DNA from: Clostridia bacterium | Lineage (GTDB): Bacteria; Bacillota; Clostridia; Christensenellales; Aristaeellaceae | Direction: 5' to 3' | Assembly: GCA_017395065.1 (NCBI GenBank) | Contig: JAFPWH010000032.1 | Coordinates: 29,974-93,973 of the forward strand | DNA: 64,000 nt | Part shown: piece by piece, positions 45,298 to 53,811 of the stretch | Position numbering within the stretch: the first letter of the stretch is position 1 | How the letters are laid out: the number at the start of each line of letters is the position of its first letter | Translations under genes and position numbers: made by a program | The notes under the pieces: generated by a model | Databases searched by the model: none | What the model was told of the DNA's origin: nothing | The model's input: only the letters and a program-made list of their open reading frames with translations

Positions 45298-46995
45298 ATG
45301 AATACTCGCAAACTTCTCGCGCTTTTGCTGGCCGTCATGATGACGCTGAGCTTCGGTGCCGTATCTTTCGGTGAAGACGCTGCAGCCGACGCCGCCGATG
45401 ACACCTACGTGGGCGCACCCGAAGAGGACTACACGGGCAAGACCGTCATACTGCACACCAACGACGTGCACGGCGCTGTCACGGGCTACGCGCAGGTGAG
45501 CTTCCTGAAGAAGGATTTCGAGGCCAAGGGCGCCGAGGTCCTGCTGGTCGACGCCGGTGACTTCAGCCAGGGCTCCCCCTACGTAAGCAGCTCCAAGGGC
45601 GAAGCCGCCGTCACCATGATGAACGCGGCGGGCTACGACATCGTGACCCTGGGCAACCATGAGTTCGATTACGGCTACGCTCAGTTGATGGCCAACCTCG
45701 AAAAGGCCAACTTTGTCGCCATCTGCGCCGACGTCTATCTGGACGAGACCGGCGACACCATCGTGCCCGCGGGCTGCATCTACACGACGGCCAGCGGCGT
45801 CGAGATCGGCTTCTTCGGCATGGAGACCCCCGAAACCGCTACCAAAGTCAACCCCGGCCTGATCAAGGAGATCAGCTTTGCGACCTTCGGCGATCTGTAC
45901 AGCAGTGCGCAGGACGCCATCGACAGCCTCAAGGAAGGCGGCAGTGACCTGGTCATCGGCCTTGTGCACCTGGGCATCGACGAAGAATCCGCCGTGAACG
46001 GCTACCGTTCCGTGGATCTGTACGCCAACGTGACCGGCGTCGACATGCTCATCGACGGCCACAGCCACACCGTCATGGACAAGGGCGAAAACGGCGAGCC
46101 CATCGCCTCGACCGGCACGGCGTTTGCCTACGTCGGCGTAGTCGTAATCGACGACGCGACCAAGACCATCGAAGAAAACTATCTGCTCTCCACCGCCGAC
46201 ATGGGCTTTGACGCAGAAGTCGAGGCCGCGGCAAGCGCGCTGATCAGCGAAGTGGACGCCGCCTACGGCGCGGTGTTCGCAACCAGCGAAGTTGAGCTGT
46301 GCGGCGACAAAGCGCCCGGCAACCGCACGCAGGAGACGAACCTGGGCGATCTGATCGTCGACGCACTGGTATGGAAGGTCCTCAAAGAGGGCGGAGACGA
46401 ACAGTTTGAGATCAATCAGGTCGTGGGCATCACCAACGGCGGCGGCATCCGCGCGCCCATCGGCATCGGCGACGTGACGATGAACGACATCCACACCGTA
46501 CTGCCCTTCGGCAACACCGTCGCGGTCATCTACGTGACCGGCACGGAACTGCTCGAGGCGCTCGAAGCTTCCACGTTCTGCACGCCCGACGCCATCGGCG
46601 CCTATCCCCAGACCAGCGGCATCGTCTGGACGCTCGACACCACCGTGCCCTACGATCAGGGCGATCTGTACATCGTGGGCGGCAAGGAGACCACCTACTA
46701 CGCCCCCGCTTCCATCAAGCGCGTGAGCATCGAGTCCGTCAACGGCCTGCCCTTTGACATAAACGCCACCTACGCGGTCGTGACCAACAACTTCTGCGCG
46801 GCCGGCGGAGACACCTACGCTGTCTTCAACCGCGCCTACGAAGAGGGCAGCGGCTTCGACACCGGCGTTCCCATGGACGAGGCCGTCATGGAGTACATCG
46901 AAGAGGTGCTGGGCGGCGTCATCGGCGAGGACTACGCGGAGCCCAGAGGCAGCCAGACCCAGATCCTTGAGGCCGCAGCCGACGCAGCCGCATAA
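45298..46995 (+). CDS. Secreted 5'-nucleotidase/metallophosphatase
   Basis: At 565 residues, the protein has a signal peptide (MNTRKLLALLLAVMMTLSFGAVSFGE), a metallophosphatase domain with HTNDVHG, DAGDFSQGSP, LGNHEFDYG, GLVHLG and GHSHT, and a C-terminal 5'-nucleotidase domain with TNGGGIRAPI and FGNTV. It removes phosphate from extracellular nucleotides (UshA/YfkN family). No lipobox or LPxTG is visible, so it is released. ATG at 45298 is chosen: the reading frame stays open for another 350 codons upstream, but that is antisense to the FRG gene and has no signal peptide. GGGAGG lies 11 bases before the ATG. Confidence 0.93.
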   Translation: MNTRKLLALLLAVMMTLSFGAVSFGEDAAADAADDTYVGAPEEDYTGKTVILHTNDVHGAVTGYAQVSFLKKDFEAKGAEVLLVDAGDFSQGSPYVSSSKGEAAVTMMNAAGYDIVTLGNHEFDYGYAQLMANLEKANFVAICADVYLDETGDTIVPAGCIYTTASGVEIGFFGMETPETATKVNPGLIKEISFATFGDLYSSAQDAIDSLKEGGSDLVIGLVHLGIDEESAVNGYRSVDLYANVTGVDMLIDGHSHTVMDKGENGEPIASTGTAFAYVGVVVIDDATKTIEENYLLSTADMGFDAEVEAAASALISEVDAAYGAVFATSEVELCGDKAPGNRTQETNLGDLIVDALVWKVLKEGGDEQFEINQVVGITNGGGIRAPIGIGDVTMNDIHTVLPFGNTVAVIYVTGTELLEALEASTFCTPDAIGAYPQTSGIVWTLDTTVPYDQGDLYIVGGKETTYYAPASIKRVSIESVNGLPFDINATYAVVTNNFCAAGGDTYAVFNRAYEEGSGFDTGVPMDEAVMEYIEEVLGGVIGEDYAEPRGSQTQILEAAADAAA

Positions 46996-47031
46996 AGCAC
47001 GCTGACGTTACGGTTCGCACCGTAAAAGCGA

Positions 47032-47068
47032 GCTGCCGCAGACGGAATGTCTTGCGGCAGCCTTTTTT
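47032..47068 (+). terminator. Terminator after the nucleotidase gene
   Basis: GCTGCCGCA (47032-47040) pairs with TGCGGCAGC (47053-47061), followed by six T. A smaller TTACGG/CCGTAA hairpin (47008-47025) precedes it. Confidence 0.85.
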
Positions 47069-47078
47069 ATGCGCGGGT

Positions 47079-48359
47079 TCAGCGTATGGAAAGAACGAAA
47101 TCCGAATCCGTCACGCCCGCGGAGGCGGGATCGACGGCGAGGGTATCCCGGTCGATCGTTCCCGAGCAGACGCTCTTTCCCGTCGCGGGATCGTGCAGGT
47201 AAATCTGTTTGCCCGCGTATTTGCTTACGTCGAGGGCAAACGGCTTTCCCGAAAAGCTGTAGGCGAAAACGAAATCGTCCGACGCGAAGACGGCGACGCG
47301 CTCGTGCCTTTCCCTCTGGCCGCCGATCAGCAGCTCGTCGGCAATATGCCCGGTCGGATAATCCACAGACGCCATCAATTCCTTGAGATAGCGCATCTGC
47401 CCCGCGCCCGGACGGTTCAGGGCGTCTTTCCAGTATTCCTGCGCGCCGTAGGAGCCCTTTTTGCCACTTGCGGGATCAAAGAACTGCATCACGGAATTGT
47501 TGCCGTAGGTGTGACCGGCCGCCCCGGCGAAAACCGACCAATAGGCGTACCTGCGCACGTCCTTCGCCGTCCAGCGCGGCTGCGTGTCGTCGTGCAGGCC
47601 CTGCGGGATGTCCTCGTAGCTCGGTTCGCCGTCCAGCACGGGCCGCGCGCTCGCCGCGCGGTCGTGAAGCACGTAGCGCCAGTTGTCCTCGCCGTAGAGC
47701 GACATGCTGTTGGCCGTGTCGTCCCACGCGCCCATGCTGCACTGATCGTATCTTCTGTGGCCGGACTGGAACATGTGGAAGTCCAGCCAGTCGGCGTCGT
47801 TGAGCCAGAGGCTGGAGGAGCAGCGCCCGAAGGGATGGTAGCCGATGAGCCGTTCGGGCGAGGCCTGCTTGAGCAAACGGCCGAGTTTGTTGTAGTATTC
47901 CACGTAGCCTTCGGCCTTGATGTCCCCACCGAGCAACCAGATCACGTTCGTTCTGTCCTTGTATCTGTCCGCGAGGAAGCGCCCATATTTTTCGACGTTT
48001 TCAAGGTTCAGTACACCCGATTTCACGATGCTGCCCCACGAGGGCAGAAGCGCCATGATAAGGCCCAGTTCCGCGGCCTTGTCGACGATGCTGTCGATGT
48101 GGCGCCAGTATTTTTCGCTCTGGATGTCGTAGCCGTTTGCCGTGAGGCCGTTTCCGCGGGTCTTGTCGGGCAGGAAATGAACGAGCGTGGCCTGGATGAC
48201 GTTAAAGCCCTTCTCCGCGCGATTTCGGAGATACTCGAAGGCTTCCTCCCGGGAAATCGCCGAAAAGAGCAGCCACGCGGTGTCGCCCAGCCAGAAAAAG
48301 GGCTTGCCGTCCATTGCGAAGTACGGTTTTCCGGGCAGGATTTGCAGTTCGTTTTTCAT
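47079..48359 (-). CDS. GH140/DUF4038-like glycoside hydrolase
   Basis: This 426-residue protein has a DUF4038 TIM-barrel start FAMDGKPFFWLGDTAWLLF, GFNVIQATLVHFLP, NVIWLLGGDI and a WTAKDVRRYAYWSVFAGAAGHTYG stretch, followed by a beta domain of the collagen-binding type with DDFVFAYSFSGKPF. It resembles the GH140 apiosidase group and putative glycanases. No signal peptide is visible. ATG at 48359 has GGAG seven bases upstream; the longer open frame upstream overlaps the sialidase gene. It is the last gene of a glycan-related minus-strand run. Confidence 0.8.
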   Translation of the reverse strand: MKNELQILPGKPYFAMDGKPFFWLGDTAWLLFSAISREEAFEYLRNRAEKGFNVIQATLVHFLPDKTRGNGLTANGYDIQSEKYWRHIDSIVDKAAELGLIMALLPSWGSIVKSGVLNLENVEKYGRFLADRYKDRTNVIWLLGGDIKAEGYVEYYNKLGRLLKQASPERLIGYHPFGRCSSSLWLNDADWLDFHMFQSGHRRYDQCSMGAWDDTANSMSLYGEDNWRYVLHDRAASARPVLDGEPSYEDIPQGLHDDTQPRWTAKDVRRYAYWSVFAGAAGHTYGNNSVMQFFDPASGKKGSYGAQEYWKDALNRPGAGQMRYLKELMASVDYPTGHIADELLIGGQRERHERVAVFASDDFVFAYSFSGKPFALDVSKYAGKQIYLHDPATGKSVCSGTIDRDTLAVDPASAGVTDSDFVLSIR

Positions 48360-48375
48360 GTTTTTTCTCCGTTTC

Positions 48376-49614
48376 TCAGTACAGGACCGGCGGCTTAAAA
48401 CGCACGGTGACAACGTACTGTTTTTCTCCCTTCGTCCAGGCGCCGTAAGTCGTGGCGATCACGGTGCCGTCCTTTTGCACGAGCACGCCGGGGTAGGCGC
48501 AGTCGCAGCCGTCGTAGTTCTTCATCAGGCGCACGCGGTACTGGCCTTCTCTACCCTGTACGATGTCGTCATAGGTACCGACCCAGCCGCACCAGTCGCC
48601 GCGCGTGGGCGATTCGTGGCACATGTCCCGGAAAGAAACGAACAGCCTGCCGTCCGGCAAATAGCGGATCGTGTGCCTGTCGCCGGTCAGCGCGCCGGGC
48701 AGCTCGCGGGGTTCGGACCAGCTTTCGCCGTCGTCGTCGGAGAAGCACACGAAGGAATTGTACTTTCTGGAGTTTTCCCTCAGCAGCATTGCCAGCTGTT
48801 TTCCGTCCGGAGACCGGACGACGCCGGGCTCGCACAGGCTCGCGCTCTCGTGCGTGCAGACGGGCCTGAGATCGCCCCAGCTCAGGCCGCCGTCTTTGCT
48901 CCTTATGCTGTAGACCGTAAAGCGCCCCCTCCGCTGCGCCGTGGAATCGGCGTCAAAGCGGGTCTCGAAGCGCTTTTGCCACTGCGTCCCGGGCAGATTG
49001 TCGACCCGTGCTGTCGAATTCCACACGCTGCAGGGCACCCAGCCGCCCTTCCCGTCCGAGGATGAATAGACGATGCGCGAAGCGACGTCGTCCCCTTCCC
49101 CGCTCACGTAGACCTCGGTCAGGTTCGCGCCTGCGGGATTTATAAAGCGCCCGTCGTCGTGAAAGAAGGCGAGGTACTCCCCTTTGCCGACCTGCGTTAT
49201 GTCCGCGACGGCCACGATGCCGCCGAAGTCTCCGATGGGTTCAAGCTCGCTGAAGCTCATCCCCTCGTCCTCCGAGTGGGCCATGCGGATCGGGTACAGG
49301 CCGCTGAACATGATGAGGTGTTTCTGCCCGTCCGGCCCAACGGTGCGGTAGAGCGTTGGCACCTCCAGGGACGTATGCCAGGACGCGGGAACAGGCAGGC
49401 GCTGCGTCCAGGTGACGCCGCCATCAAAGCTTTTTTTGAGCGCGATGGGGCCGCGCCCGTGGCTTTTGGGATAGACGCAGATCACCGTGCGGTCGTCGTC
49501 CAAAAGCACGGTCGTGGGATGTCCGAGATACTGCCCTTCCTCGCGGTCGACGACGCTCTGGCGGAAGGTATCGTTGGACAAGTCGAGCAAAGGGATCGTG
49601 TAGCCTCTCAGCAT
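48376..49614 (-). CDS. Sialidase-like six-bladed propeller hydrolase
   Basis: This 412-residue protein has several Asp-box repeats of the sialidase family: KKSFDGGVTWTQRL, SKDGGLSWGDL and FSDDDGESWSEP. The GHPTTVLLDDDRTVI start and a C-terminal CDCAYPGVLVQKDGTVIATTYG are typical of exo-alpha-sialidase-fold proteins. The Arg triad could not be assigned, so activity on sialic acid is not certain. No signal peptide is visible. ATG at 49614 has AAAGGAGG seven bases upstream. It precedes the GH140-like gene by 16 bases. Confidence 0.8.
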   Translation of the reverse strand: MLRGYTIPLLDLSNDTFRQSVVDREEGQYLGHPTTVLLDDDRTVICVYPKSHGRGPIALKKSFDGGVTWTQRLPVPASWHTSLEVPTLYRTVGPDGQKHLIMFSGLYPIRMAHSEDEGMSFSELEPIGDFGGIVAVADITQVGKGEYLAFFHDDGRFINPAGANLTEVYVSGEGDDVASRIVYSSSDGKGGWVPCSVWNSTARVDNLPGTQWQKRFETRFDADSTAQRRGRFTVYSIRSKDGGLSWGDLRPVCTHESASLCEPGVVRSPDGKQLAMLLRENSRKYNSFVCFSDDDGESWSEPRELPGALTGDRHTIRYLPDGRLFVSFRDMCHESPTRGDWCGWVGTYDDIVQGREGQYRVRLMKNYDGCDCAYPGVLVQKDGTVIATTYGAWTKGEKQYVVTVRFKPPVLY

Positions 49615-49705
49615 AGTGTTTCCTCCTTTGGCAAAGCGCATCCGATTTTGTTTGTCGTGTATGAAAAAAGCGCAGATTCGTCCCGGGCCGGAAAGCGCGT
49701 TTTGT

Positions 49706-50329
49706 TCAGGCGAACACCTTGACCAGCAGCAGCCGGCCTTCCCCGACCGTGACGACGGCCGTCCGGCCGGGCAGGACTTCGTTGCTTATGCCGTATTGGT
49801 ATTCGCTTTTGATCTCACCGTCCGTCAGCGGGTATTTTGCGTTTTTTATGCAGATCCTCCGGGCGAGGCCGGAAATGTTCAGCAGGGAGAAATAAGCGAA
49901 GGAATCGTCCACGAAAGCGGGCTTTGCGGAGACGATTTCCATCACGGAATAGTCGTCGACGATCTCGGCTTTTTTCCCCAGCGCGTCCAGGTAAAGCAGT
50001 ATCGACACGTTTCCGATGGTGTGGTCCAGCCGCGCGCCCACGACGCCTGTAAGCAGGAATTCCTCATATCCCCGCTTCAGCGCTTCCTTCACGGCATATA
50101 CGCTGTCGGTATCGTCCTTTTCCGTGGGCAGTACGATCGTTTCCGCGCCGAGGTCCGGTTTTTCGTACGAATCGAAATCTCCGACGATCAGGCCCGGTCT
50201 GAGCCCCAGCGCGTTAAGATGCTTAAGTCCCCCGTCGCAGTAGATCGCAAAGTCGTCCCCGCGAAGGCGGTTCTTCACGCGGGAATAGTCGTTTATGTCG
50301 GCGGCGCCGACGATCACACAGCGTTTCAT
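49706..50329 (-). CDS. thiN: Thiamine pyrophosphokinase
   Basis: The 207-residue protein matches TPK: IYCDGGLKHLNALGLRPGLIVGDFDS, PTEKDDTDSVYAVKEAL and VGARLDHTIGNVSIL. It transfers pyrophosphate from ATP to thiamine, giving the cofactor used by the E1 encoded at 22.8-25.2 kb. In many Firmicutes thiN lies in a ribosome-biogenesis cluster; here it is unusually placed between a UroD-like gene and a sialidase gene. GGAGG lies a normal distance before the ATG. Confidence 0.92.
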   Translation of the reverse strand: MKRCVIVGAADINDYSRVKNRLRGDDFAIYCDGGLKHLNALGLRPGLIVGDFDSYEKPDLGAETIVLPTEKDDTDSVYAVKEALKRGYEEFLLTGVVGARLDHTIGNVSILLYLDALGKKAEIVDDYSVMEIVSAKPAFVDDSFAYFSLLNISGLARRICIKNAKYPLTDGEIKSEYQYGISNEVLPGRTAVVTVGEGRLLLVKVFA

Positions 50330-50368
50330 TTATGGCGTTTCCTCCCGAGCGCGGTTCAGACGGGCGCT

Positions 50369-51388
50369 TTATTCCGCCGCGGCTTCCGCCATGGCGATAA
50401 GGTTCTCCGGCGGTACGCCGGGAAGAATCGATTCGTGGCTGGGCGAGACGACGTAGTTTTCCCCGAAGAGGTCTCGCAGCCTGCGCACTTCGTCCCTCAC
50501 CTGCTGCGGGGTGCCGAAGGGCAGAAGGCGCTGGGTGTCGACGCCGCCCACGAAGACGATCCTGCCGTTGTACTTGCGGGACAGGGTCTCCGCGTCCATG
50601 TTGGCGGCCAGCGCCTGGATCGGATGCAGCGCGTCCACGCCCGCGTCGATGAGCCGGGGAATGATGCGCTCTATGGAGCCGCAGGAATGCAAAAGCACCT
50701 TCATGCCATAGCGGTGGGCCTGGTCGGTGAAGCGCACGAAATATGGCATCACGAAGCGGTCGAAAAGCTCCGGGGATATGAGCATGTCGCGCTGGCTGCC
50801 GAAATCGTTTCCGAAAAAGAACATGTCGATCTGATCCGCCGCCTGCGAAAACAGACGCTCGTTGATCCGGTAATAGAAGTCCGCCACGTGCTCCGTCACC
50901 GCCTCGACCACGTCCGGATCGGTGTACATCTTCACGAAATAGTTTTCCATGCCGAAGAAGTCACAGACATTGTGAAAAAAGCAGCTCCACGAGCCGGAGA
51001 GCACCGCCTGCCCCTTCGCGTGGGTCTCTTTTATGGCCTGCAGGGTCCCTTCGAAGCTGACGTATTTCTCGTCCGGCCAATCGTAAGCCTCGACCTCGGC
51101 GACGTCCTCGCAGTCGCCGAACACGCCGGGCTGGCTCAGGCTCTTTCGCGCCTTTCCGCCCAGCACGTCGAACATGGGCTTCCCCTCGGGGTGGTTCCAC
51201 ATGCCGTTCCCTTCGGGCATCACCCAGCGGCAAGTGTCGCCGAGCTTTAAGCCCATTTCGAAATCGTCCTTCACGCCCATTTTGGCAAACAGCTCGTCGC
51301 GGTACAGATGGTTGGGGTTTCCGTGCCAGAAGCCGCAGTGGCCGCTCCTGTAGGCCAGTATGTCCTTTAAGCGCTCGCGTCCGTCCAT
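50369..51388 (-). CDS. Uroporphyrinogen decarboxylase-fold methyltransferase-like protein
   Basis: This 339-residue TIM-barrel protein belongs to the UroD/MtaA/CmuA superfamily: FGNDFGSQRDMLISPELFDRFVMPY, GMKVLLHSCGSIERIIPRLIDAGVDALHPIQ and VFVGGVDTQRLLPFGTPQQV are typical. HSCG supplies a possible zinc-binding cysteine and histidine. It is not the haem-pathway HemE: no haem genes are nearby and the N terminus differs. Relatives move methyl groups from methylated compounds to corrinoids. ATG at 51388 with CGGAGG eight bases upstream is used over a longer reading. It heads the glycan run and has its own promoter. Confidence 0.82.
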   Translation of the reverse strand: MDGRERLKDILAYRSGHCGFWHGNPNHLYRDELFAKMGVKDDFEMGLKLGDTCRWVMPEGNGMWNHPEGKPMFDVLGGKARKSLSQPGVFGDCEDVAEVEAYDWPDEKYVSFEGTLQAIKETHAKGQAVLSGSWSCFFHNVCDFFGMENYFVKMYTDPDVVEAVTEHVADFYYRINERLFSQAADQIDMFFFGNDFGSQRDMLISPELFDRFVMPYFVRFTDQAHRYGMKVLLHSCGSIERIIPRLIDAGVDALHPIQALAANMDAETLSRKYNGRIVFVGGVDTQRLLPFGTPQQVRDEVRRLRDLFGENYVVSPSHESILPGVPPENLIAMAEAAAE

Positions 51389-51431
51389 GGCCGTCCTCCG
51401 TTTATGTGTTTCAATGATGGCAGGCAAGAGT

Positions 51432-51460
51432 ATTATATCGGAATCGCCGTTTTTATGCAA
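51432..51460 (-). promoter_or_regulatory. Promoter of the UroD-like-thiN-sialidase-GH run
   Basis: On the minus strand TTGCAT (51460-51455) and TATAAT (51437-51432) are 17 bases apart, 44 bases from the UroD-like start codon. Confidence 0.82.
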
Positions 51461-51517
51461 GAGCGAAGAAAGAGAAATCGTGCCTTATCTTTACATGCTC
51501 CCGGGCAAATTTTCGTC

Positions 51518-51546
51518 TTTACAAAAGCGCGCCGGCGTGGTATAAT
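51518..51546 (+). promoter_or_regulatory. Promoter of smpB-ssrA
   Basis: TTTACA (51518-51523) and TATAAT (51541-51546) are 17 bases apart. No separate ssrA promoter was seen, so the tmRNA may be read from here too. The 17 bases at 51537-51553 recur exactly at 53831-53847. Confidence 0.8.
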
Positions 51547-51574
51547 TCTGTCATTCACGCAAGGAGGGATGATC

Positions 51575-52042
51575 GTGGCGGAGGCTTTCAAGATACTGGC
51601 GCAGAACCGCAAGGCACGGCACGATTATTTCATCGAGGAGACGTTTGAAACGGGGCTGGAGCTCAAGGGCACGGAGGTCAAGTCGATCAGGCTTGGCAAG
51701 TGCAACCTGAAGGACAGCTACGCGCAGGTCGTGGGCGGCGAAATGCTGGTCTACGGCATGCACATAAGCCCCTACGAAAAGGGCAACATCTTCAACACCG
51801 ACCCCCTGCGCGTGAAAAGGCTTCTGATGCACAAGCAGGAGATACGGCGTCTGGATCAGGCGGTTTCGCTCAAAGGCCTTACGCTCGTTCCGCTGGAGCT
51901 GTACCTGAAGCAGGGCCGCGTAAAGTTGCTGCTTGCGCTTTGCAAGGGCAAACACAACTACGACAAGCGCGACGACATCGCCAAAAGAGACGCGGACAGG
52001 GAGATCACGCGCTCCCTGCGAAGAAGCGCCAAGGGGAACTAA
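51575..52042 (+). CDS. smpB: SsrA-binding protein
   Basis: The 155-residue SmpB has the standard AEAFKILAQNRKARHDYFIEE start, GTEVKSIRLGKCNLKDSYA and the C-terminal KRDDIAKRDADREITRSL tail that enters the ribosome mRNA channel. It carries tmRNA to stalled ribosomes. GTG at 51575 is used since AAGGAGG is seven bases upstream; an ATG at 51569 is only one base from that site. The tmRNA gene starts 55 bases after the stop, a common pairing. Confidence 0.96.
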   Translation: MAEAFKILAQNRKARHDYFIEETFETGLELKGTEVKSIRLGKCNLKDSYAQVVGGEMLVYGMHISPYEKGNIFNTDPLRVKRLLMHKQEIRRLDQAVSLKGLTLVPLELYLKQGRVKLLLALCKGKHNYDKRDDIAKRDADREITRSLRRSAKGN

Positions 52043-52097
52043 GGAACAAGACCGCCCAAAAGCGCGTCTTACCAACGTAACTGTTGCTCATGCTCAC

Positions 52098-52445
52098 GGG
52101 GGCGTATTTGGTTTCGACGGGGATCATGGGGACAGAAGAAGCGAGCGGCAGCCCCGAACTGCCCTAAAATCGGGAAAAACAATAACTGCGAACAATAACA
52201 GTTACGCTGTAGCCGCCTGATGCGGCTGCCGTCGACCCTGAGCCTCCTGCGGCGCAGGCCACCGGCGTCATAAAGGCAGGGAACGGACGCGGCAAAGCTT
52301 TGAGCTGCGTCGGCATTTATGAAGCTACCCAAGCACCGATCCCGTCTGCGGGAGCTTTGTGCGGGGAAATCTAAAACGCAGACTGCGCTCGGAGAAGCTT
52401 TTGTTTTCAGGTTTTCGGACAGGGGTTCGACCCCCCTCGCCTCCA
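52098..52445 (+). ncRNA. ssrA: Transfer-messenger RNA (tmRNA)
   Basis: The 5' end GGGGGCGTATTTGGTTTCGAC and 3' end GGACAGGGGTTCGACCCCCCTC..CGCCTCCA are tmRNA hallmarks: GGGGGCG pairs with CGCCTCC to make the acceptor stem and TTCGA forms the T arm. The tag frame starts with GCG at 52188 and reads ANNNSYAVAA, ending at TGA 52218-52220. The 3' CCA is not encoded (TTC follows the discriminator A) and must be added by the CCA-adding enzyme. It rescues stalled ribosomes with SmpB, encoded just upstream. Confidence 0.97.
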
Positions 52446-52448
52446 TTC

Positions 52449-52486
52449 ACGAAAGCGCGCTGCCGGAAAACGGCAGGCGCTTTCGT
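52449..52486 (+). terminator. Terminator after ssrA
   Basis: ACGAAAGCGC-G-CTGCCG pairs with CGGCAG-GCGCTTTCGT over 16 base pairs with one bulge. A T-rich stretch follows shortly after. Confidence 0.85.
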
Positions 52487-52588
52487 GTATTCTTCAATAT
52501 TTTTTCTTCAGTCTTCATTCAAGCATCTGTTTACATTTCAAAAACCCCGGGCTACGTTGCGTCTCTCAGGCGACGATCCCCTTCCAAA

Positions 52589-52629
52589 CTGCATTTTTCA
52601 ATGCAGAAAAGCTGCATCTATTTATGCAG
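52589..52629 (+). repeat. Two tandem CTGCAT/ATGCAG hairpins
   Basis: CTGCAT (52589) and ATGCAG (52601) form one hairpin; CTGCAT (52612) and ATGCAG (52624) form a second, 11 bases later. The flanks are AAA and TTT, so the outer copies could also pair with each other. The role is unknown. The rest of 52487-52656 shows nothing recognisable. Confidence 0.5.
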
Positions 52630-52656
52630 TTTGTTAATTTAAGATTAACCAGAAAA

Positions 52657-52698
52657 ATAGCACTCACCCATTGACAGTGCTGATAATTTGAGTATAAT
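52657..52698 (+). promoter_or_regulatory. CIRCE operator and promoter of hsp20
   Basis: ATAGCACTC-N9-CAGTGCTGA (52657-52683) matches the CIRCE element TTAGCACTC-N9-GAGTGCTAA at 15 of 18 positions. It covers the -35 box TTGACA (52671-52676), which is 16 bases from TATAAT (52693-52698). The repressor HrcA, when bound, would block the promoter; release after heat shock would induce the gene. The leader is about 125 bases long. Confidence 0.82.
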
Positions 52699-52829
52699 AA
52701 TAGTCGAACAAAGGGAAAGGATTCCCGGAGTGATCAACATACACGACCTACGCCGACACACACCCCCCTGCGAAGGCAAGTCCACAGCAGGTGCGCTGTA
52801 CAGCGCTTGAGTCAAAGGAGGTAAGAGTT

Positions 52830-53276
52830 ATGTTGATGCCCAGTCTGTTCGGTGAAAACCTGTTCGATGAATTCTTCGGCGACCTGGACCGCGAGATGCG
52901 GCACATGGATCGCAGGCTCTACGGCAAAAACGCCGCCCGCGAAATGAAAACCGACGTGCGCGAGCACGAAGACCACTATGAGGTAGACATCGATCTGCCC
53001 GGCTTTACGAAGGACGATATCACGCTCGAGCTCGAAAACGGCTATCTGACCGTGACCGCCGCCAAGGGTCTTGACAAGGACGAGACCACGAAGAAAGGCA
53101 CCGTCATCCGCCGCGAAAGGTACGCGGGCACGCTGCAGCGCAGCTTCTACGTGGGCGACGGCCTGACGGAAGCGGATATCAAGGCCAAACTGGAGAACGG
53201 CGTATTGAGCCTGAGCCTGCCCAAGGCAGAGGCTAAGAAGCTCCCCGAAAAGAAGACCATCATGATCGAGGGATAA
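52830..53276 (+). CDS. Hsp20/alpha-crystallin family small heat-shock protein
   Basis: The 148-residue chaperone has a short N-terminal arm (LFGENLFDEFFGDLD) and an alpha-crystallin domain from KTDVREHEDHYEVDIDLPGF to LENGVLSLSLPKAEAKK, ending in the KTIMIEG extension. It holds unfolding proteins as oligomers. ATG at 52830 has AAAGGAGG six bases upstream; a longer reading to 52791 lies in the leader. The gene is monocistronic and CIRCE-controlled, ending at a 16-bp terminator. Confidence 0.94.
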   Translation: MLMPSLFGENLFDEFFGDLDREMRHMDRRLYGKNAAREMKTDVREHEDHYEVDIDLPGFTKDDITLELENGYLTVTAAKGLDKDETTKKGTVIRRERYAGTLQRSFYVGDGLTEADIKAKLENGVLSLSLPKAEAKKLPEKKTIMIEG

Positions 53277-53283
53277 ACTCCTT

Positions 53284-53318
53284 AAGCGAAAGGGGCTGTG
53301 CGACAGCCCCTTTCGCTT
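53284..53318 (+). terminator. Terminator after hsp20
   Basis: AAGCGAAAGGGGCTGT and ACAGCCCCTTTCGCTT form a perfect 16-bp stem with a GCG loop, seven bases after the stop. Confidence 0.92.
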
Positions 53319-53385
53319 ATTATTGGGTTTTGCGCCTTTTGCCAAAAACGCTGCGGCGTTTTTCGGGTGCAAGGCGCGCTGCTTA

Positions 53386-53769
53386 GGAAAGAGGGCGAGC
53401 CTGAAAAATACGTTTTCCACGATCCCCAGGGCAACCCGCTGTCCCAGGCGACGTTCAAGCGGATGTGGTGCCGGCTGATGGCGGACGCCCGCTGCGCGAC
53501 GGTGCGGGACTACGACCCGCACGAAGAGAAGAATTGGGACATCCTGAAACAGGTCAAGCCCACGCTGACTCCGCACTTTCTGCGCCATAATTACGTGACC
53601 CTCCTCTACGAAGCGGGTGTCGACCCGCTGATCGCGATGAAGATCCGCAGGCCACACGGACTGCAAGACCACCGCGAACATCTACACGCACGTTAGGGAC
53701 GAGATGCCGAAGAAGGCGACGGTGAACATGGCGGAGGTGTTTGGAAGCAGCGGGAAGGGGCAGAGTTGA
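53386..53769 (+). pseudogene. C-terminal remnant of a tyrosine integrase, frameshifted
   Basis: The stretch reads EPEKYVFHDPQGNPLSQATFKRMW and then TPHFLRHNYVTLLYEAGVDPL, the HxLR box of tyrosine recombinases. Near 53655 the frame changes by one; the other frame continues with GHTDCKTTANIYTHVRDEM, holding the GH box and the catalytic Y, and ends at TGA 53767-53769 after VNMAEVFGSS. The N-terminal half and the first catalytic arginine are gone. It is the longest of three relics of this integrase family in the final 11 kb and is followed by a terminator. Confidence 0.8.
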
Positions 53770-53772
53770 GAG

Positions 53773-53806
53773 AAATCCGGGCGGATGCCCGGATTTCTTC
53801 GCTTTT
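53773..53806 (+). terminator. Terminator after the first integrase relic
   Basis: AAATCCGGGC (53773-53782) and GCCCGGATTT (53787-53796) form a 10-bp stem with a GGAT loop; a T-rich run follows. Confidence 0.85.
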
Positions 53807-53811
53807 GAACG

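Noticed and set aside
50369..51388. Haem-pathway uroporphyrinogen decarboxylase (hemE)
   Set aside because: The N terminus and motifs fit the UroD-fold methyltransferase-like branch, and no other haem genes are near.
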